Source: Bacillota bacterium
GTDB lineage: Bacteria; Bacillota; Clostridia; Lachnospirales; Lachnospiraceae
DNA length: 28,798 nt
Assembly (NCBI GenBank): GCA_023420935.1
Contig: JAEZUR010000138.1
Span: 1-28,798, forward strand
Direction of reading: 5' to 3'
The notes beneath the pieces were generated by a model that saw only the letters and a list, made by a program, of their open reading frames with translations, searched no databases and was not told the DNA's origin. Positions 1-7,355 of the stretch are shown one piece after another. The translations under genes and the position numbers were made by a program. Position 1 is the first letter of the stretch; each line of letters opens with the position of its first letter.

Positions 1-107
1 GATAAGGGTCTGATGCTGTTATATGTCCATATAACTGCGAAAGCAAAAGAAAACAGCACTATCGTAAGTAATATTTTTCTTATCCATTTTACGTTCAGGA
101 GAATCAC
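1..107 (-). CDS. 5' end of an exported or membrane protein, cut by the left window edge
   Basis: A minus-strand reading frame stays open from a GTG codon at 107-105 to the window edge, giving 35 codons. It has a few basic residues (KWIRK) followed by a strongly hydrophobic run, LLTIVLFSFAFAVIWTY, as in a signal peptide or first membrane segment. A GGAAAG ribosome site lies 8 nt before the GTG. The gene starts 16 nt after the stop of the upstream exported protein, so it is probably the fourth gene of the SipW-type operon. The ATG directly after that stop (123-121) opens a frame that ends after 34 codons, so I prefer the GTG start. The product cannot be named from this fragment; a further fibre subunit or a sortase-like or membrane protein are guesses. 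Confidence 0.45.
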   Translation of the reverse strand, partial: MILLNVKWIRKILLTIVLFSFAFAVIWTYNSIRPL

Positions 108-123
108 CAGACTTTCTTTCCAT

Positions 124-660
124 TTAATAAACTGTAAAACGACGTGGTGTTTCTGTTGTATCGGTCAACTGTATTTGATATGTTTTACCCATATCGGATG
201 CCGAAATTTGTAGTGACGTGACAACCAGTGCAGCTTTATTATATTTTAAACCTGCTTCCATCTCAATTTTCTGTCCAGGCGCAAGCATAAGTGTCATCTG
301 CTGAGAGATATCCATATTATGTCTAAATTCACATATATTATTATCTACTTTAATATAAAATTTATAGCTGTTATTGGTAACATATAGAATCTCAGGTGTT
401 GCTGTTATAACCAATTCCATGACTTGATCACTTTGATTCGTAATATATCCGACTGTCGTAAAATCTTCCTCTATATCGTATGATTTCTTTCCATCAAGTC
501 CTTCAAGCTTGAGAATAGAATTTGAATCACTTACTATTTTTGCCTTAACATCACGATCAAAACTCACCTTACTTAATGCACTACTATCCTGTAATGAGAG
601 TAACGCAAAAAACAGACTACATGTCAGGAATATAAAAGCTATTTTATATTTCCTTATCAT
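124..660 (-). CDS. Secreted small protein, probable SipW-dependent fibre-type subunit
   Basis: This 178-residue protein starts with a signal peptide (MIRKYK, then a hydrophobic run to about residue 25). The sequence after it, ALSKVSFDRDVKAKIVSD, closely parallels ALSSISFGRSVTGQVFVD in the exported protein encoded two genes upstream, so the two are paralogous subunits. The R-x-V plus D-rich start of the mature part resembles the DUF1102 and TasA/CalY-like groups of small beta-rich exported proteins, but I cannot assign it firmly. The rest looks all-beta with no cysteine pair, enzyme motif or wall anchor. Its ATG overlaps the stop of the signal peptidase gene by 4 bp (ATGA), so translation is coupled. 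In Bacillus, SipW processes TasA-type fibre proteins encoded beside it; a similar role here is an inference. Confidence 0.7.
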   Translation of the reverse strand: MIRKYKIAFIFLTCSLFFALLSLQDSSALSKVSFDRDVKAKIVSDSNSILKLEGLDGKKSYDIEEDFTTVGYITNQSDQVMELVITATPEILYVTNNSYKFYIKVDNNICEFRHNMDISQQMTLMLAPGQKIEMEAGLKYNKAALVVTSLQISASDMGKTYQIQLTDTTETPRRFTVY

Positions 661-1757
661 CTGATTCTCCTTCTTCCTAATAGTTTAGCTTTTGCCCGCT
701 TGTAACGGCGGTCTAAAATCTTATCTTTGATGGAACGCAATGGAATCCAACTTTCAAATCCATGTATATAATTAAGTAATTTAAAAAATAGGGTCGAATA
801 GACTCCAAACATAATACCCACTGCTATGAATGCGAAAATAGGATGGATGTGATGCAGAAGCACCAAAAATTTTCGAGGAAATAGTATAGGATAATTGTAT
901 ACATGCACATATCCATGGTAAATGCCTGTTTCCTGTTGAGGTTCCGCATGTAGTATTATTTTTTCTTGCCCTCTAGGTCCAATATAATCTGGCGCTTTCT
1001 CTACAGTTAATGGTTCGATGCCTTGTAATATAGTCCACACTGGAACAATCCCATTATTTTTTATCTCCATACTTAACTTACCAGGCTGATTTACTTCTAT
1101 CTGATCACCTAAAGTACCCGGGTATTCGCTAACAAGGTACTTGATTGATGAAACACGTGAACCAAAATATATTGTACCGATTATAAAAATGACACCACAA
1201 AGTGTTACAATTCGGTACACATGACGTAGCCGTAACCGATGCCGTGGCTTTGGTCTTCTAGCATATTTTCTTTTGTTTCTCCAGACTGATAGGATTCCAA
1301 GTATGAAAAACCATACAGAAAAATACTTTGTGTATGTTCCAAATAAAGATTGTACACTCCCTGAGAGATTTCCTAATCCCGGAATTACTAAAGGTTGTTC
1401 CTTTAAGGTTAGCACTCTTCCTACAATCCTGTCGGTTAAAACCTCGGGTTCACCGCTCTCTTGATCCTGATATGGTGAGTTATCTCCCTTAGTTATATAA
1501 CCATTTTCTCCCATAGCAATTATTCTATGGGTAATGAACTCTGCATTCAAGACGACTGGTCGATACGTTATAATGTCGCCTACTTGATACTGGAAGACGG
1601 GCAAGACCAAAAATGCATCATTCACTTGAATTAGGGGTTCCATACTATCTGAATATACATATGTTAAAATAGGAGCGCCAGTGGTTTTCGCTCCTATACT
1701 TACAATCATGATTGCAACTATAAAACCAACTAGTGCTCCATAAATTATCTTCTTCAT
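657..1757 (-). CDS. SipW/ER-type signal peptidase I with a long C-terminal extension
   Basis: A 366-residue membrane protease that should remove signal peptides from exported proteins at the outer membrane face. Residues 5-23 form a membrane segment. The catalytic serine is Ser38 in YSDSMEP. The second catalytic position is His77 in ITHRII, not lysine, which marks the ER/archaeal/SipW type rather than bacterial LepB. KGDN at 90-93 and DRIVGRV follow as expected. SipW-type enzymes are usually about 190 residues. This one has a further membrane segment near 145-160, a basic loop, another segment near 183-200, an extracytoplasmic beta-type domain near 205-300 and a last segment near 305-328 with a basic tail. 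It is flanked by two small exported paralogues, its likely substrates. GGTAGG lies before the start. Confidence 0.88.
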   Translation of the reverse strand: MKKIIYGALVGFIVAIMIVSIGAKTTGAPILTYVYSDSMEPLIQVNDAFLVLPVFQYQVGDIITYRPVVLNAEFITHRIIAMGENGYITKGDNSPYQDQESGEPEVLTDRIVGRVLTLKEQPLVIPGLGNLSGSVQSLFGTYTKYFSVWFFILGILSVWRNKRKYARRPKPRHRLRLRHVYRIVTLCGVIFIIGTIYFGSRVSSIKYLVSEYPGTLGDQIEVNQPGKLSMEIKNNGIVPVWTILQGIEPLTVEKAPDYIGPRGQEKIILHAEPQQETGIYHGYVHVYNYPILFPRKFLVLLHHIHPIFAFIAVGIMFGVYSTLFFKLLNYIHGFESWIPLRSIKDKILDRRYKRAKAKLLGRRRIR

Positions 1758-1811
1758 GTCTTCCTACCTAACATATCTGTAAAATCTTAAGCTGAAAAGA
1801 TCTAGATTCTG

Positions 1812-2315
1812 TTACTTACCTTCAATATGAACTACTGCATTAAGTTCTTTTGATGCATCCTGACCATTGGTGTTAATTGTAAAATAATAATTACTAGATG
1901 AGCCCACCCCAATGGTAGCACTGGAACCATTTGTAGGAACTAATGATATTGCACTATTATTACTAGTATTATTCATTGTAACAGTTACTGGAATATCAGA
2001 ATTGTTTTTAATTTTTACTACTCCGCTACTTGCTGTTCCAATGGAGAAGTTAGCATCAGTATTATATCCTCCATTCGCTCTGTTACCGACAGCTGCATTT
2101 AAATTAAATGATACCTTGCCATCCGTATCAGTTTTAACAAGACCCACGTAATTGGAGATATTTGATATTTGTATCGCTACATTTTCGTCTGTATCAACAA
2201 ATACCTGACCAGTTACACTACGACCAAATGAAATACTCGATAAGGCTGCAGAACCCACTGCCGCAATCGCTAAAGCAGCTATAATTAATAAGAAACTAAA
2301 CTTAAATTTTTTCAT
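1812..2315 (-). CDS. Secreted TasA/CalY- or DUF1102-like fibre subunit candidate
   Basis: First gene of the SipW-type operon, 167 residues. MKKFKF is followed by a hydrophobic signal peptide ending near VGSAALS at about residue 25. The mature part begins SSISFGRSVTGQVFVDTDEN and is rich in Asn, Ser, Thr and Val, without cysteine, an LPXTG anchor or enzyme motifs. It has repeated beta-strand-like stretches such as VVKIKNNSDIPVTVTM, typical of small extracellular beta-sandwich subunits. The match to the mature N-terminus of the 124-660 product suggests gene duplication on either side of the peptidase. A GGAGG ribosome site precedes the ATG, and a TTGTAA/TAAAAT promoter lies about 65 nt upstream. 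Being first and close to the promoter, it is probably the major subunit. The family name is inferred from context and N-terminal pattern. Confidence 0.72.
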   Translation of the reverse strand: MKKFKFSFLLIIAALAIAAVGSAALSSISFGRSVTGQVFVDTDENVAIQISNISNYVGLVKTDTDGKVSFNLNAAVGNRANGGYNTDANFSIGTASSGVVKIKNNSDIPVTVTMNNTSNNSAISLVPTNGSSATIGVGSSSNYYFTINTNGQDASKELNAVVHIEGK

Positions 2316-2377
2316 AAATAGTATCCTCCGTTTTAGAAAAAATTATTAAAATAATCACCTTCCATGTTTACAACATT

Positions 2378-2406
2378 ATTTTACACAGAATTACAATTTG
2401 TTACAA
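2378..2406 (-). promoter_or_regulatory. Sigma-A-type promoter of the SipW-type operon
   Basis: On the minus strand TTGTAA (2406-2401) and TAAAAT (2383-2378) are separated by exactly 17 nt. They lie about 65 nt before the first gene of the operon and after the terminator of the upstream gene. The same hexamer pair with the same spacing precedes the EF-G-like gene. Seen by inspection only. Confidence 0.5.
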
Positions 2407-2484
2407 TGTAAAGATTTTACCATTTCATACTACGGGTACGGCCTATACTCCTTATAAAACTCACAAAAATCTATTACAAAGCAC

Positions 2485-2530
2485 ATTATAAAGACAGGGT
2501 TGGGAATTATCCCAACCCTGTCTTTATAAT
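2485..2530 (-). terminator. 21-bp perfect hairpin terminator of the cysteine-rich protein gene
   Basis: Arms 2485-2505 and 2510-2530 are perfectly complementary with a 4-nt loop. The hairpin starts 5 nt after the minus-strand stop codon at 2536-2538. The GC core (CAGGGTTGGG) is followed by TCTTTATAAT, so the U-rich tail lies within the stem. It separates the gene from the SipW-type operon. Confidence 0.85.
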
Positions 2531-2535
2531 ACATA

Positions 2536-3678
2536 TTATGGGCATTTAATAACTTTAATACTGTTGGTCATTACACATGCTTTAACTTTAGCGGTAATAG
2601 AAGCTGTTCCTTTAACACAGCAATTTGGCAAACATGGATCGCCATGAGCAATTTTAAAGTCGCAACCTACAAGATCTAATACATCAATCACTTCACAATT
2701 TTTTATCTCACTGGATACAAAAACATCTTTTATAGGAAAAACAACACATTCTTTGCAAGTATATGGTAGTGTGATAGGAGGGCATCCATTTGCCTGAATA
2801 GTAACTGGTATTTTTAATTCTGCTACGATTTTTACATCTGCTGTCTTAACACCTGCAATAGGTCCTACCTTCGGGCAAATAAAGTCTTCATGTATCTCAC
2901 AACAGGTCGTAATAATATTAGCCTTAATATCATTAGAGACTGAAATTACTTCATAACCTGGGATATTAATGCAGCACTTAACTGGAATTGTTACCCTTCT
3001 AGTTTCCTTTTCTTCCGTAATTACGTTGCATAACTTCACGCAACCTTGGTAACGTACTTGTGCAACAAGAAATCCAAGCGTATTGCCACTTAAACTCGTT
3101 ATAACAATACAATCAAATCCAGGACCATCTGTAATTGCTGCAAATAAACGAGCACCTTGTGTTGCTGGACCTATGGGTGGGCCAGGAACCCTTATCGTAC
3201 GTGTGATAGACCCAACAAGATTTGAACCAGAAAAAAAGTCTACACGATAGGTGAAGGTTCCAAACAGATTGGGCATTAGCTCAAACCCAAATATCTTGGA
3301 TCGTCTAGACAAGTGCCATATCATTGAATTTGTAGAGTAACCAGAGAACAAAGTTTCCGGCATAGGTTCTTCTGTAAATGGAGGAACCCCCCAATTATTC
3401 AATCCACCTGATTGTATCTTCTCCATTCCTGAACTGAATTCTGTCGTTTGAAATCCATCCGTGATGCAATCCACAATAGAACCGTTTGGAATATCACTAA
3501 GACTTATTTTTGAAGTGGTAGCTAAATAAGCAAGATCTGGATTTGAAATTGAGACGAATCCATCTCCTTGAGTGGTTGCCATGATATCCTCTTTCGTCAA
3601 TTCCTCAGATACCGCTAAGTTACTAAGGTCAACATCTTCCGTAAGAGATTTCGAATAAGTTACTTGGTTATCATCCAT
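2536..3678 (-). CDS. Cysteine-rich protein of unknown function, spore-surface candidate
   Basis: I do not recognise this 380-residue protein. It has no signal peptide or membrane segment. Residues 1-95 are acidic and polar. About residues 95-205 look like a beta-sandwich (FGFELMPNLFGTFTYRVDF, then GSITRTIRVPG, FDCIVITSL). The C-terminal part from about residue 210 carries 17 of the 19 cysteines, with CC pairs in VKCCIN, TTCCEI and PNCCVK, alternating with beta-type valine/isoleucine strands. Cytoplasmic synthesis together with many cysteines is typical of clostridial spore-coat or exosporium proteins, where they crosslink after mother-cell lysis; that role is an inference. The gene stands alone: GGGAGG ribosome site, an inverted repeat in its leader, a possible sporulation-type -10 upstream and its own strong terminator. 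Confidence 0.75.
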   Translation of the reverse strand: MDDNQVTYSKSLTEDVDLSNLAVSEELTKEDIMATTQGDGFVSISNPDLAYLATTSKISLSDIPNGSIVDCITDGFQTTEFSSGMEKIQSGGLNNWGVPPFTEEPMPETLFSGYSTNSMIWHLSRRSKIFGFELMPNLFGTFTYRVDFFSGSNLVGSITRTIRVPGPPIGPATQGARLFAAITDGPGFDCIVITSLSGNTLGFLVAQVRYQGCVKLCNVITEEKETRRVTIPVKCCINIPGYEVISVSNDIKANIITTCCEIHEDFICPKVGPIAGVKTADVKIVAELKIPVTIQANGCPPITLPYTCKECVVFPIKDVFVSSEIKNCEVIDVLDLVGCDFKIAHGDPCLPNCCVKGTASITAKVKACVMTNSIKVIKCP

Positions 3679-3701
3679 AATTTATTTCCTCCCTAATAAG
3701 G

Positions 3702-3745
3702 ATTATAGTGATAGGGTGAGTTATTATAAACACTATCACTATAAT
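3702..3745 (-). promoter_or_regulatory. 13-bp inverted repeat in the leader or promoter of the cysteine-rich gene
   Basis: ATTATAGTGATAG (3702-3714) and its exact complement (3733-3745) flank an 18-nt spacer, starting 24 nt upstream of the ATG at 3678. It could be an operator or a leader hairpin. The sequence CATATATTA on the minus strand (3750-3742) overlaps the distal arm and fits the CATANNNTA form of sigma-K -10 elements; no convincing -35 was found. Confidence 0.4.
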
Positions 3746-3808
3746 ATATGATTTTTCTACATATTTTGACACAAATATTATGATAACTTTGTTATTCTTA
3801 TTCTAAAT

Positions 3809-3865
3809 AGAAATGGGGTTTTTGCCCCATAGATTAAGTAACTATGGAACAAAGACCCCATTTCT
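3809..3865 (-). terminator. Long hairpin, probable terminator of the EF-G-like gene
   Basis: Two 24-nt arms (3809-3832 and 3842-3865) enclose a 9-nt loop. In RNA of the minus strand they pair with only one mismatch (A-C) and two G-U wobbles. On the plus strand one of these becomes a wobble and two become mismatches, so the structure is best in minus-strand RNA. It lies about 85 nt after the EF-G-like stop. A pure U tract after the stem is missing. Confidence 0.6.
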
Positions 3866-3950
3866 AAAAGCTTGTTTCAGTTTTTTTTCATCTTCTTCTA
3901 CTTCTCTTCTTTTCTTCTCTTTATCTTTTCATTCGTTCCTACTTAATTAA

Positions 3951-6038
3951 TTACTCTTCCGCTTCTGCTTTCTTAGCACTCTCCTCAATTACTTTTGCTT
4001 GCACATCGGAAGGAGCTGGATCATAACGGGAAAACTCATAGGAGTAATCACCGATACCGCCTGTCATAGAACGTAAATCTGTGGAGTATCCAAAGGTTTC
4101 AGAAATTGGTATGTCAGCAACGATTTCTTGCTTTCCATTACTGATTGGATTCATACCAAGTACTCTTCCTCGTCTCTTATTTAAGTCACCCATAACATCT
4201 CCGGTGAATCTTTCCGGTACAATTACTTTTAGTGAAGCAATCGGCTCAAGAAGAATTGGTGTTGCATCTAAAATTCCTTGCTTAAAGGCTTGTATGGTTG
4301 CCATCTTAAATGCCATCTCTGAGGAATCAACTGGATGATAGGATCCATCCACTAAGGTTGCCTTTACACCAACGACAGGATATCCAGCTAATGGTCCCTT
4401 TAATACACTTTCTTGAATCCCTTTTTCAACAGCTGGAAAGAAATTCCTTGGAACAGCTCCACCAAAAATCTTCTCTTCAAATTGATATGATTGCTCCAAA
4501 TTACCAGAAGGTTCAAATTCAATATGAACATCTCCATATTGACCGTGACCACCAGACTGTTTTTTATATTTTCCTTGAACTCGTACTTTTTTACGAATGG
4601 TTTCACGATATGGAACTTTCGGTTTCTTAATCTCCACATCCACTTTATATTTAGTCAAAAGCTTACTGACAACCACTTCTAAATGTTGTTCTCCAATTCC
4701 ATATAAAAGACTTTGACGATTCTCCTTATCATTGACTACATGAAGTGTTAAATCTTCATCCATTAATTTAGCTAATGCCTGTGATACCTTATCATCATCC
4801 CCTTTATTCTTTGGTTTAAATCTCTGATAAGTGTAAGGTTCTGAAATTTTAGGACGGTCAAATACGATAGGTGCTGTTTTAATAGAAAGGGTATCACCAG
4901 TTGTTGTATTAGACAATTTTCCAATAGCCCCCATATCGCCAGCATGCAGTTCTTTTACTTCTATCTGCTCTTTTCCACGTAAAATATAAAGTCTAGATAA
5001 TTTTTCTTCAGTATCTTTCTCAGCATTATATATAACAGCATCTGATTTCAATATACCAGAGCATATCTTAACCAAAGAAAACTTGCCAATAAATGGATCC
5101 GCTATGGTCTTAAATACTTTCGCACTAAATGTTTTATTTTCATCATAATCAGCGGCAAAGGTATCCCCTGTTTTCTGATTAATACCTGTAATAACTCCTC
5201 TATTTGGTGCTGGAAAATACTTTTCGATAGCTTGCAAAAGCATGGTAGCGCCTTGAGCATGAAGACCAGATCCCATTAATACTGGCACGATAGAACAATC
5301 TATAACATTGCCTCGAAGTGCTGTGGAAATCTCTTGAGGGGTAAATTCTTCTCCGGCAAAATATTTCTCCATTAAATCTTCATTGGTTCCTGCAACAGCA
5401 TCCATTAAGGCTTCACGGTAGGAGTCTAAATATTCCCTAGAATACTCTGGAATATCACATTCCACGTAATTACTCATATCTGTAAATCTTCTACCAGCCA
5501 TTTTTACCACGTTTACAAAACCAACAAACTTTTCATTTTCACGGATTGGCAGATGAAATGGTGCTATTTTCTTACCATATAGATCTGTTAAGCGTTCGAT
5601 TACTTCTCGATAACTTGCGTTATCATCATCCATATCTGTTACAAAGAACAATCTTGGCAGATTATATTTTTCACAGTAATCCCATGCCTTCATGGTACCA
5701 ACTTCTACGCCTGCCTTCGCTGAAATTACAATAACTGCAGCATCTGCAACACTTAATGCTTCTTCTACTTCTCCAACAAAATCAAAATAACCCGGTGTAT
5801 CTAAAATGTTAATCTTGGTATCTTCCCAGATAATCGGAACTAATGAGGTACTAATTGAAAAAAGACGTTTTGCTTCCTCTTTATCAAAGTCGCTGATGGT
5901 GTTGCCTTCTTCGACTTTGCCTTGACGCTTGGTAATTCCTGTTGTATACGCCATGGCTTCGACCAAAGTGGTCTTGCCACAGCTTCCGTGCCCTAACAAT
6001 ACAACATTCCGAATCTTCTCATACTTGTAAGTTTCCAT
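3951..6038 (-). CDS. Divergent elongation factor G-like GTPase (EF-G2/FusA2 type)
   Basis: This 695-residue protein has the EF-G domain order: G domain with P-loop GHGSCGKT at 16-23 and DTPG at 80-83, then domains II-V, including GGHGQYGDV and a C-terminal domain ending in the acidic EESAKKAEAEE. It differs from translocating EF-G in key GTPase residues. The histidine after DTPG is Tyr84, the RGIT switch I sequence is RLFS (58-61), and NKMD is TDMD (134-137). These changes place it with auxiliary EF-G paralogues whose role is poorly known. I start it at the second ATG (6038), because GGAGG lies 8 nt before it; the ATG at 6053 overlaps that ribosome site and has none of its own. It is a single gene with its own promoter and hairpin, divergent from the aro operon. 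Confidence 0.85.
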   Translation of the reverse strand: METYKYEKIRNVVLLGHGSCGKTTLVEAMAYTTGITKRQGKVEEGNTISDFDKEEAKRLFSISTSLVPIIWEDTKINILDTPGYFDFVGEVEEALSVADAAVIVISAKAGVEVGTMKAWDYCEKYNLPRLFFVTDMDDDNASYREVIERLTDLYGKKIAPFHLPIRENEKFVGFVNVVKMAGRRFTDMSNYVECDIPEYSREYLDSYREALMDAVAGTNEDLMEKYFAGEEFTPQEISTALRGNVIDCSIVPVLMGSGLHAQGATMLLQAIEKYFPAPNRGVITGINQKTGDTFAADYDENKTFSAKVFKTIADPFIGKFSLVKICSGILKSDAVIYNAEKDTEEKLSRLYILRGKEQIEVKELHAGDMGAIGKLSNTTTGDTLSIKTAPIVFDRPKISEPYTYQRFKPKNKGDDDKVSQALAKLMDEDLTLHVVNDKENRQSLLYGIGEQHLEVVVSKLLTKYKVDVEIKKPKVPYRETIRKKVRVQGKYKKQSGGHGQYGDVHIEFEPSGNLEQSYQFEEKIFGGAVPRNFFPAVEKGIQESVLKGPLAGYPVVGVKATLVDGSYHPVDSSEMAFKMATIQAFKQGILDATPILLEPIASLKVIVPERFTGDVMGDLNKRRGRVLGMNPISNGKQEIVADIPISETFGYSTDLRSMTGGIGDYSYEFSRYDPAPSDVQAKVIEESAKKAEAEE

Positions 6039-6121
6039 ATCGCGTTCCTCCATATTTAGATTATTTGAGCAATTTGTGTATTTTTTTGGTTCTTAATCAT
6101 CCGCGTCCTGCTCATGTATAT

Positions 6122-6150
6122 ATTTTACTAAAATTTTGGTATTTTTACAA
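6122..6150 (-). promoter_or_regulatory. Sigma-A-type promoter of the EF-G-like gene
   Basis: Minus-strand TTGTAA (6150-6145), a 17-nt spacer and TAAAAT (6127-6122). The leader to the start at 6038 would be about 75 nt. Confidence 0.5.
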
Positions 6151-6203
6151 TACTTTTATGCACTATCGACAAAATTATTCCATTTTTTCACCATTTAATT
6201 CCA

Positions 6204-6247
6204 CTTTAAACCGTTACGCTTTAAACCGTTACACTTTAATGTTATAC
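6204..6247 (+). repeat. Tandem 15-bp repeats upstream of the aro promoter
   Basis: CTTTAAACCGTTAC occurs at 6204-6217 and again, identical, at 6219-6232. A degenerate third copy (9 of 14 matching) is in phase at 6234-6247. The array ends 4 bp before the -35 hexamer, a position suited to a regulator site or UP-like element. Confidence 0.55.
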
Positions 6248-6251
6248 AGTA

Positions 6252-6280
6252 TTGACATATTGCTATTAATGTAGTAAAAT
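6252..6280 (+). promoter_or_regulatory. Near-consensus promoter of the aro operon
   Basis: TTGACA (6252-6257), 17-nt spacer, TAAAAT (6275-6280). Transcription would start near 6287, about 40 nt before the aroF ATG. AAAGGAG at 6313-6319 is the ribosome site. Confidence 0.75.
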
Positions 6281-6326
6281 CGTCTTCAACATGAAATAAT
6301 AATTTAGAAAGAAAAGGAGCTATCAT

Positions 6327-7340
6327 ATGATAATCGTAATGAAACCACACGCAAAAGAAGAATCCATAAAAAATATTCTAACCATAATAGAAAAAAATGG
6401 TTTGGAGGCACATTTATCTGCTGGAAAAGAAGTTACTATCATCGGAGTCATTGGTGAGAAATCCAGATTAGCAGATCAAAATTTAGAGATTGCAGAGGAT
6501 GTTGATAAAATTGTTGCTGTTACAGAAAGCTATAAGTTATCAAACAAGAAATTCCATCCACTTCCATCTGTTGTTAAAGTTGGAAATACCAGTATAGGTG
6601 GCGGTGAATTTGTTATTATGTCCGGTCCTTGTGCTGTGGAAAGTAAAGAACAGGTTCTTGAGACTGCTCATGCTATCAAAGCAGCTGGTGCTCAGATTTT
6701 AAGAGGTGGAGCTTACAAACCAAGAACTTCCCCTTATGCTTTCCAAGGATTAGAAGAAGAGGGATTGCAATTTATGAAGGAGGCAAGAGATGAAACAGGT
6801 CTTGCAATCGTTTGTGAAGTTACTAGTCTATCTGCCATAGAAGCTGCTGCCAAATATGTTGATATGTTACAAATCGGTGCAAGAAATATGCAGAATTTCT
6901 ATTTATTAAAAGAAGCTGGTAAAACGGGACTTCCAATCTTGTTAAAGCGTGGACTTTCTGCTACAATTGATGAATGGCTCAATGCTTCCGAGTATATCAT
7001 GGCAGAAGGCAATCCAAACGTTGTTTTATGTGAGCGTGGAATTCGTACCTTTGAAACAGCTACCAGAAACACCTTAGACATTAGTGCCATTCCAGTGATT
7101 AAAGAGAAAAGTCACCTACCAATTATAGTTGACCCTAGCCATGCTACTGGCGTTAGAAAATATGTAAAACCATTATCAAAATGTGCCGTTGCTGCGGGAG
7201 CAGATGGACTTATGATTGAGACTCATCCGAACCCTGCCATTGCTCTTTCTGATGGACCACAATCACTGACATTCCCACAATTTGACGAATTATGTAACGA
7301 ACTTAGACCGTTTATAAATTTAATGGGTAAGAAGTTTTAA
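6327..7340 (+). CDS. aroF: 3-deoxy-7-phosphoheptulonate (DAHP) synthase, type I-beta with N-terminal regulatory domain
   Basis: Catalyses the first shikimate-pathway step, joining phosphoenolpyruvate and erythrose 4-phosphate into DAHP in the cytoplasm. Its 337 residues comprise an N-terminal ferredoxin-like domain of about 75 residues (MIIVMKPHAKEESIKN onward), as in Thermotoga-type enzymes where it mediates feedback inhibition, and a KDO8P-synthase-like barrel. Visible barrel signatures are VIMSGPCAVES, LRGGAYKPRTSPYAFQG, LPILLKRGL and IIVDPSHATG. It is the first gene after a strong promoter and is followed after 15 nt by tyrA. Close coupling to tyrA suggests tyrosine or prephenate as effector, but the sequence does not prove which. 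Confidence 0.95.
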   Translation: MIIVMKPHAKEESIKNILTIIEKNGLEAHLSAGKEVTIIGVIGEKSRLADQNLEIAEDVDKIVAVTESYKLSNKKFHPLPSVVKVGNTSIGGGEFVIMSGPCAVESKEQVLETAHAIKAAGAQILRGGAYKPRTSPYAFQGLEEEGLQFMKEARDETGLAIVCEVTSLSAIEAAAKYVDMLQIGARNMQNFYLLKEAGKTGLPILLKRGLSATIDEWLNASEYIMAEGNPNVVLCERGIRTFETATRNTLDISAIPVIKEKSHLPIIVDPSHATGVRKYVKPLSKCAVAAGADGLMIETHPNPAIALSDGPQSLTFPQFDELCNELRPFINLMGKKF

Positions 7341-7355
7341 GGAGGATTTCACTAC

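Noticed and set aside
5942..6274. 110-codon plus frame at the EF-G/aro junction
   Set aside because: It overlaps the EF-G-like N-terminus antisense and both promoters; no ribosome site.
6287..6326. T-box or leader-peptide attenuator for the aro operon
   Set aside because: The leader is only about 40 nt and contains no terminator hairpin.
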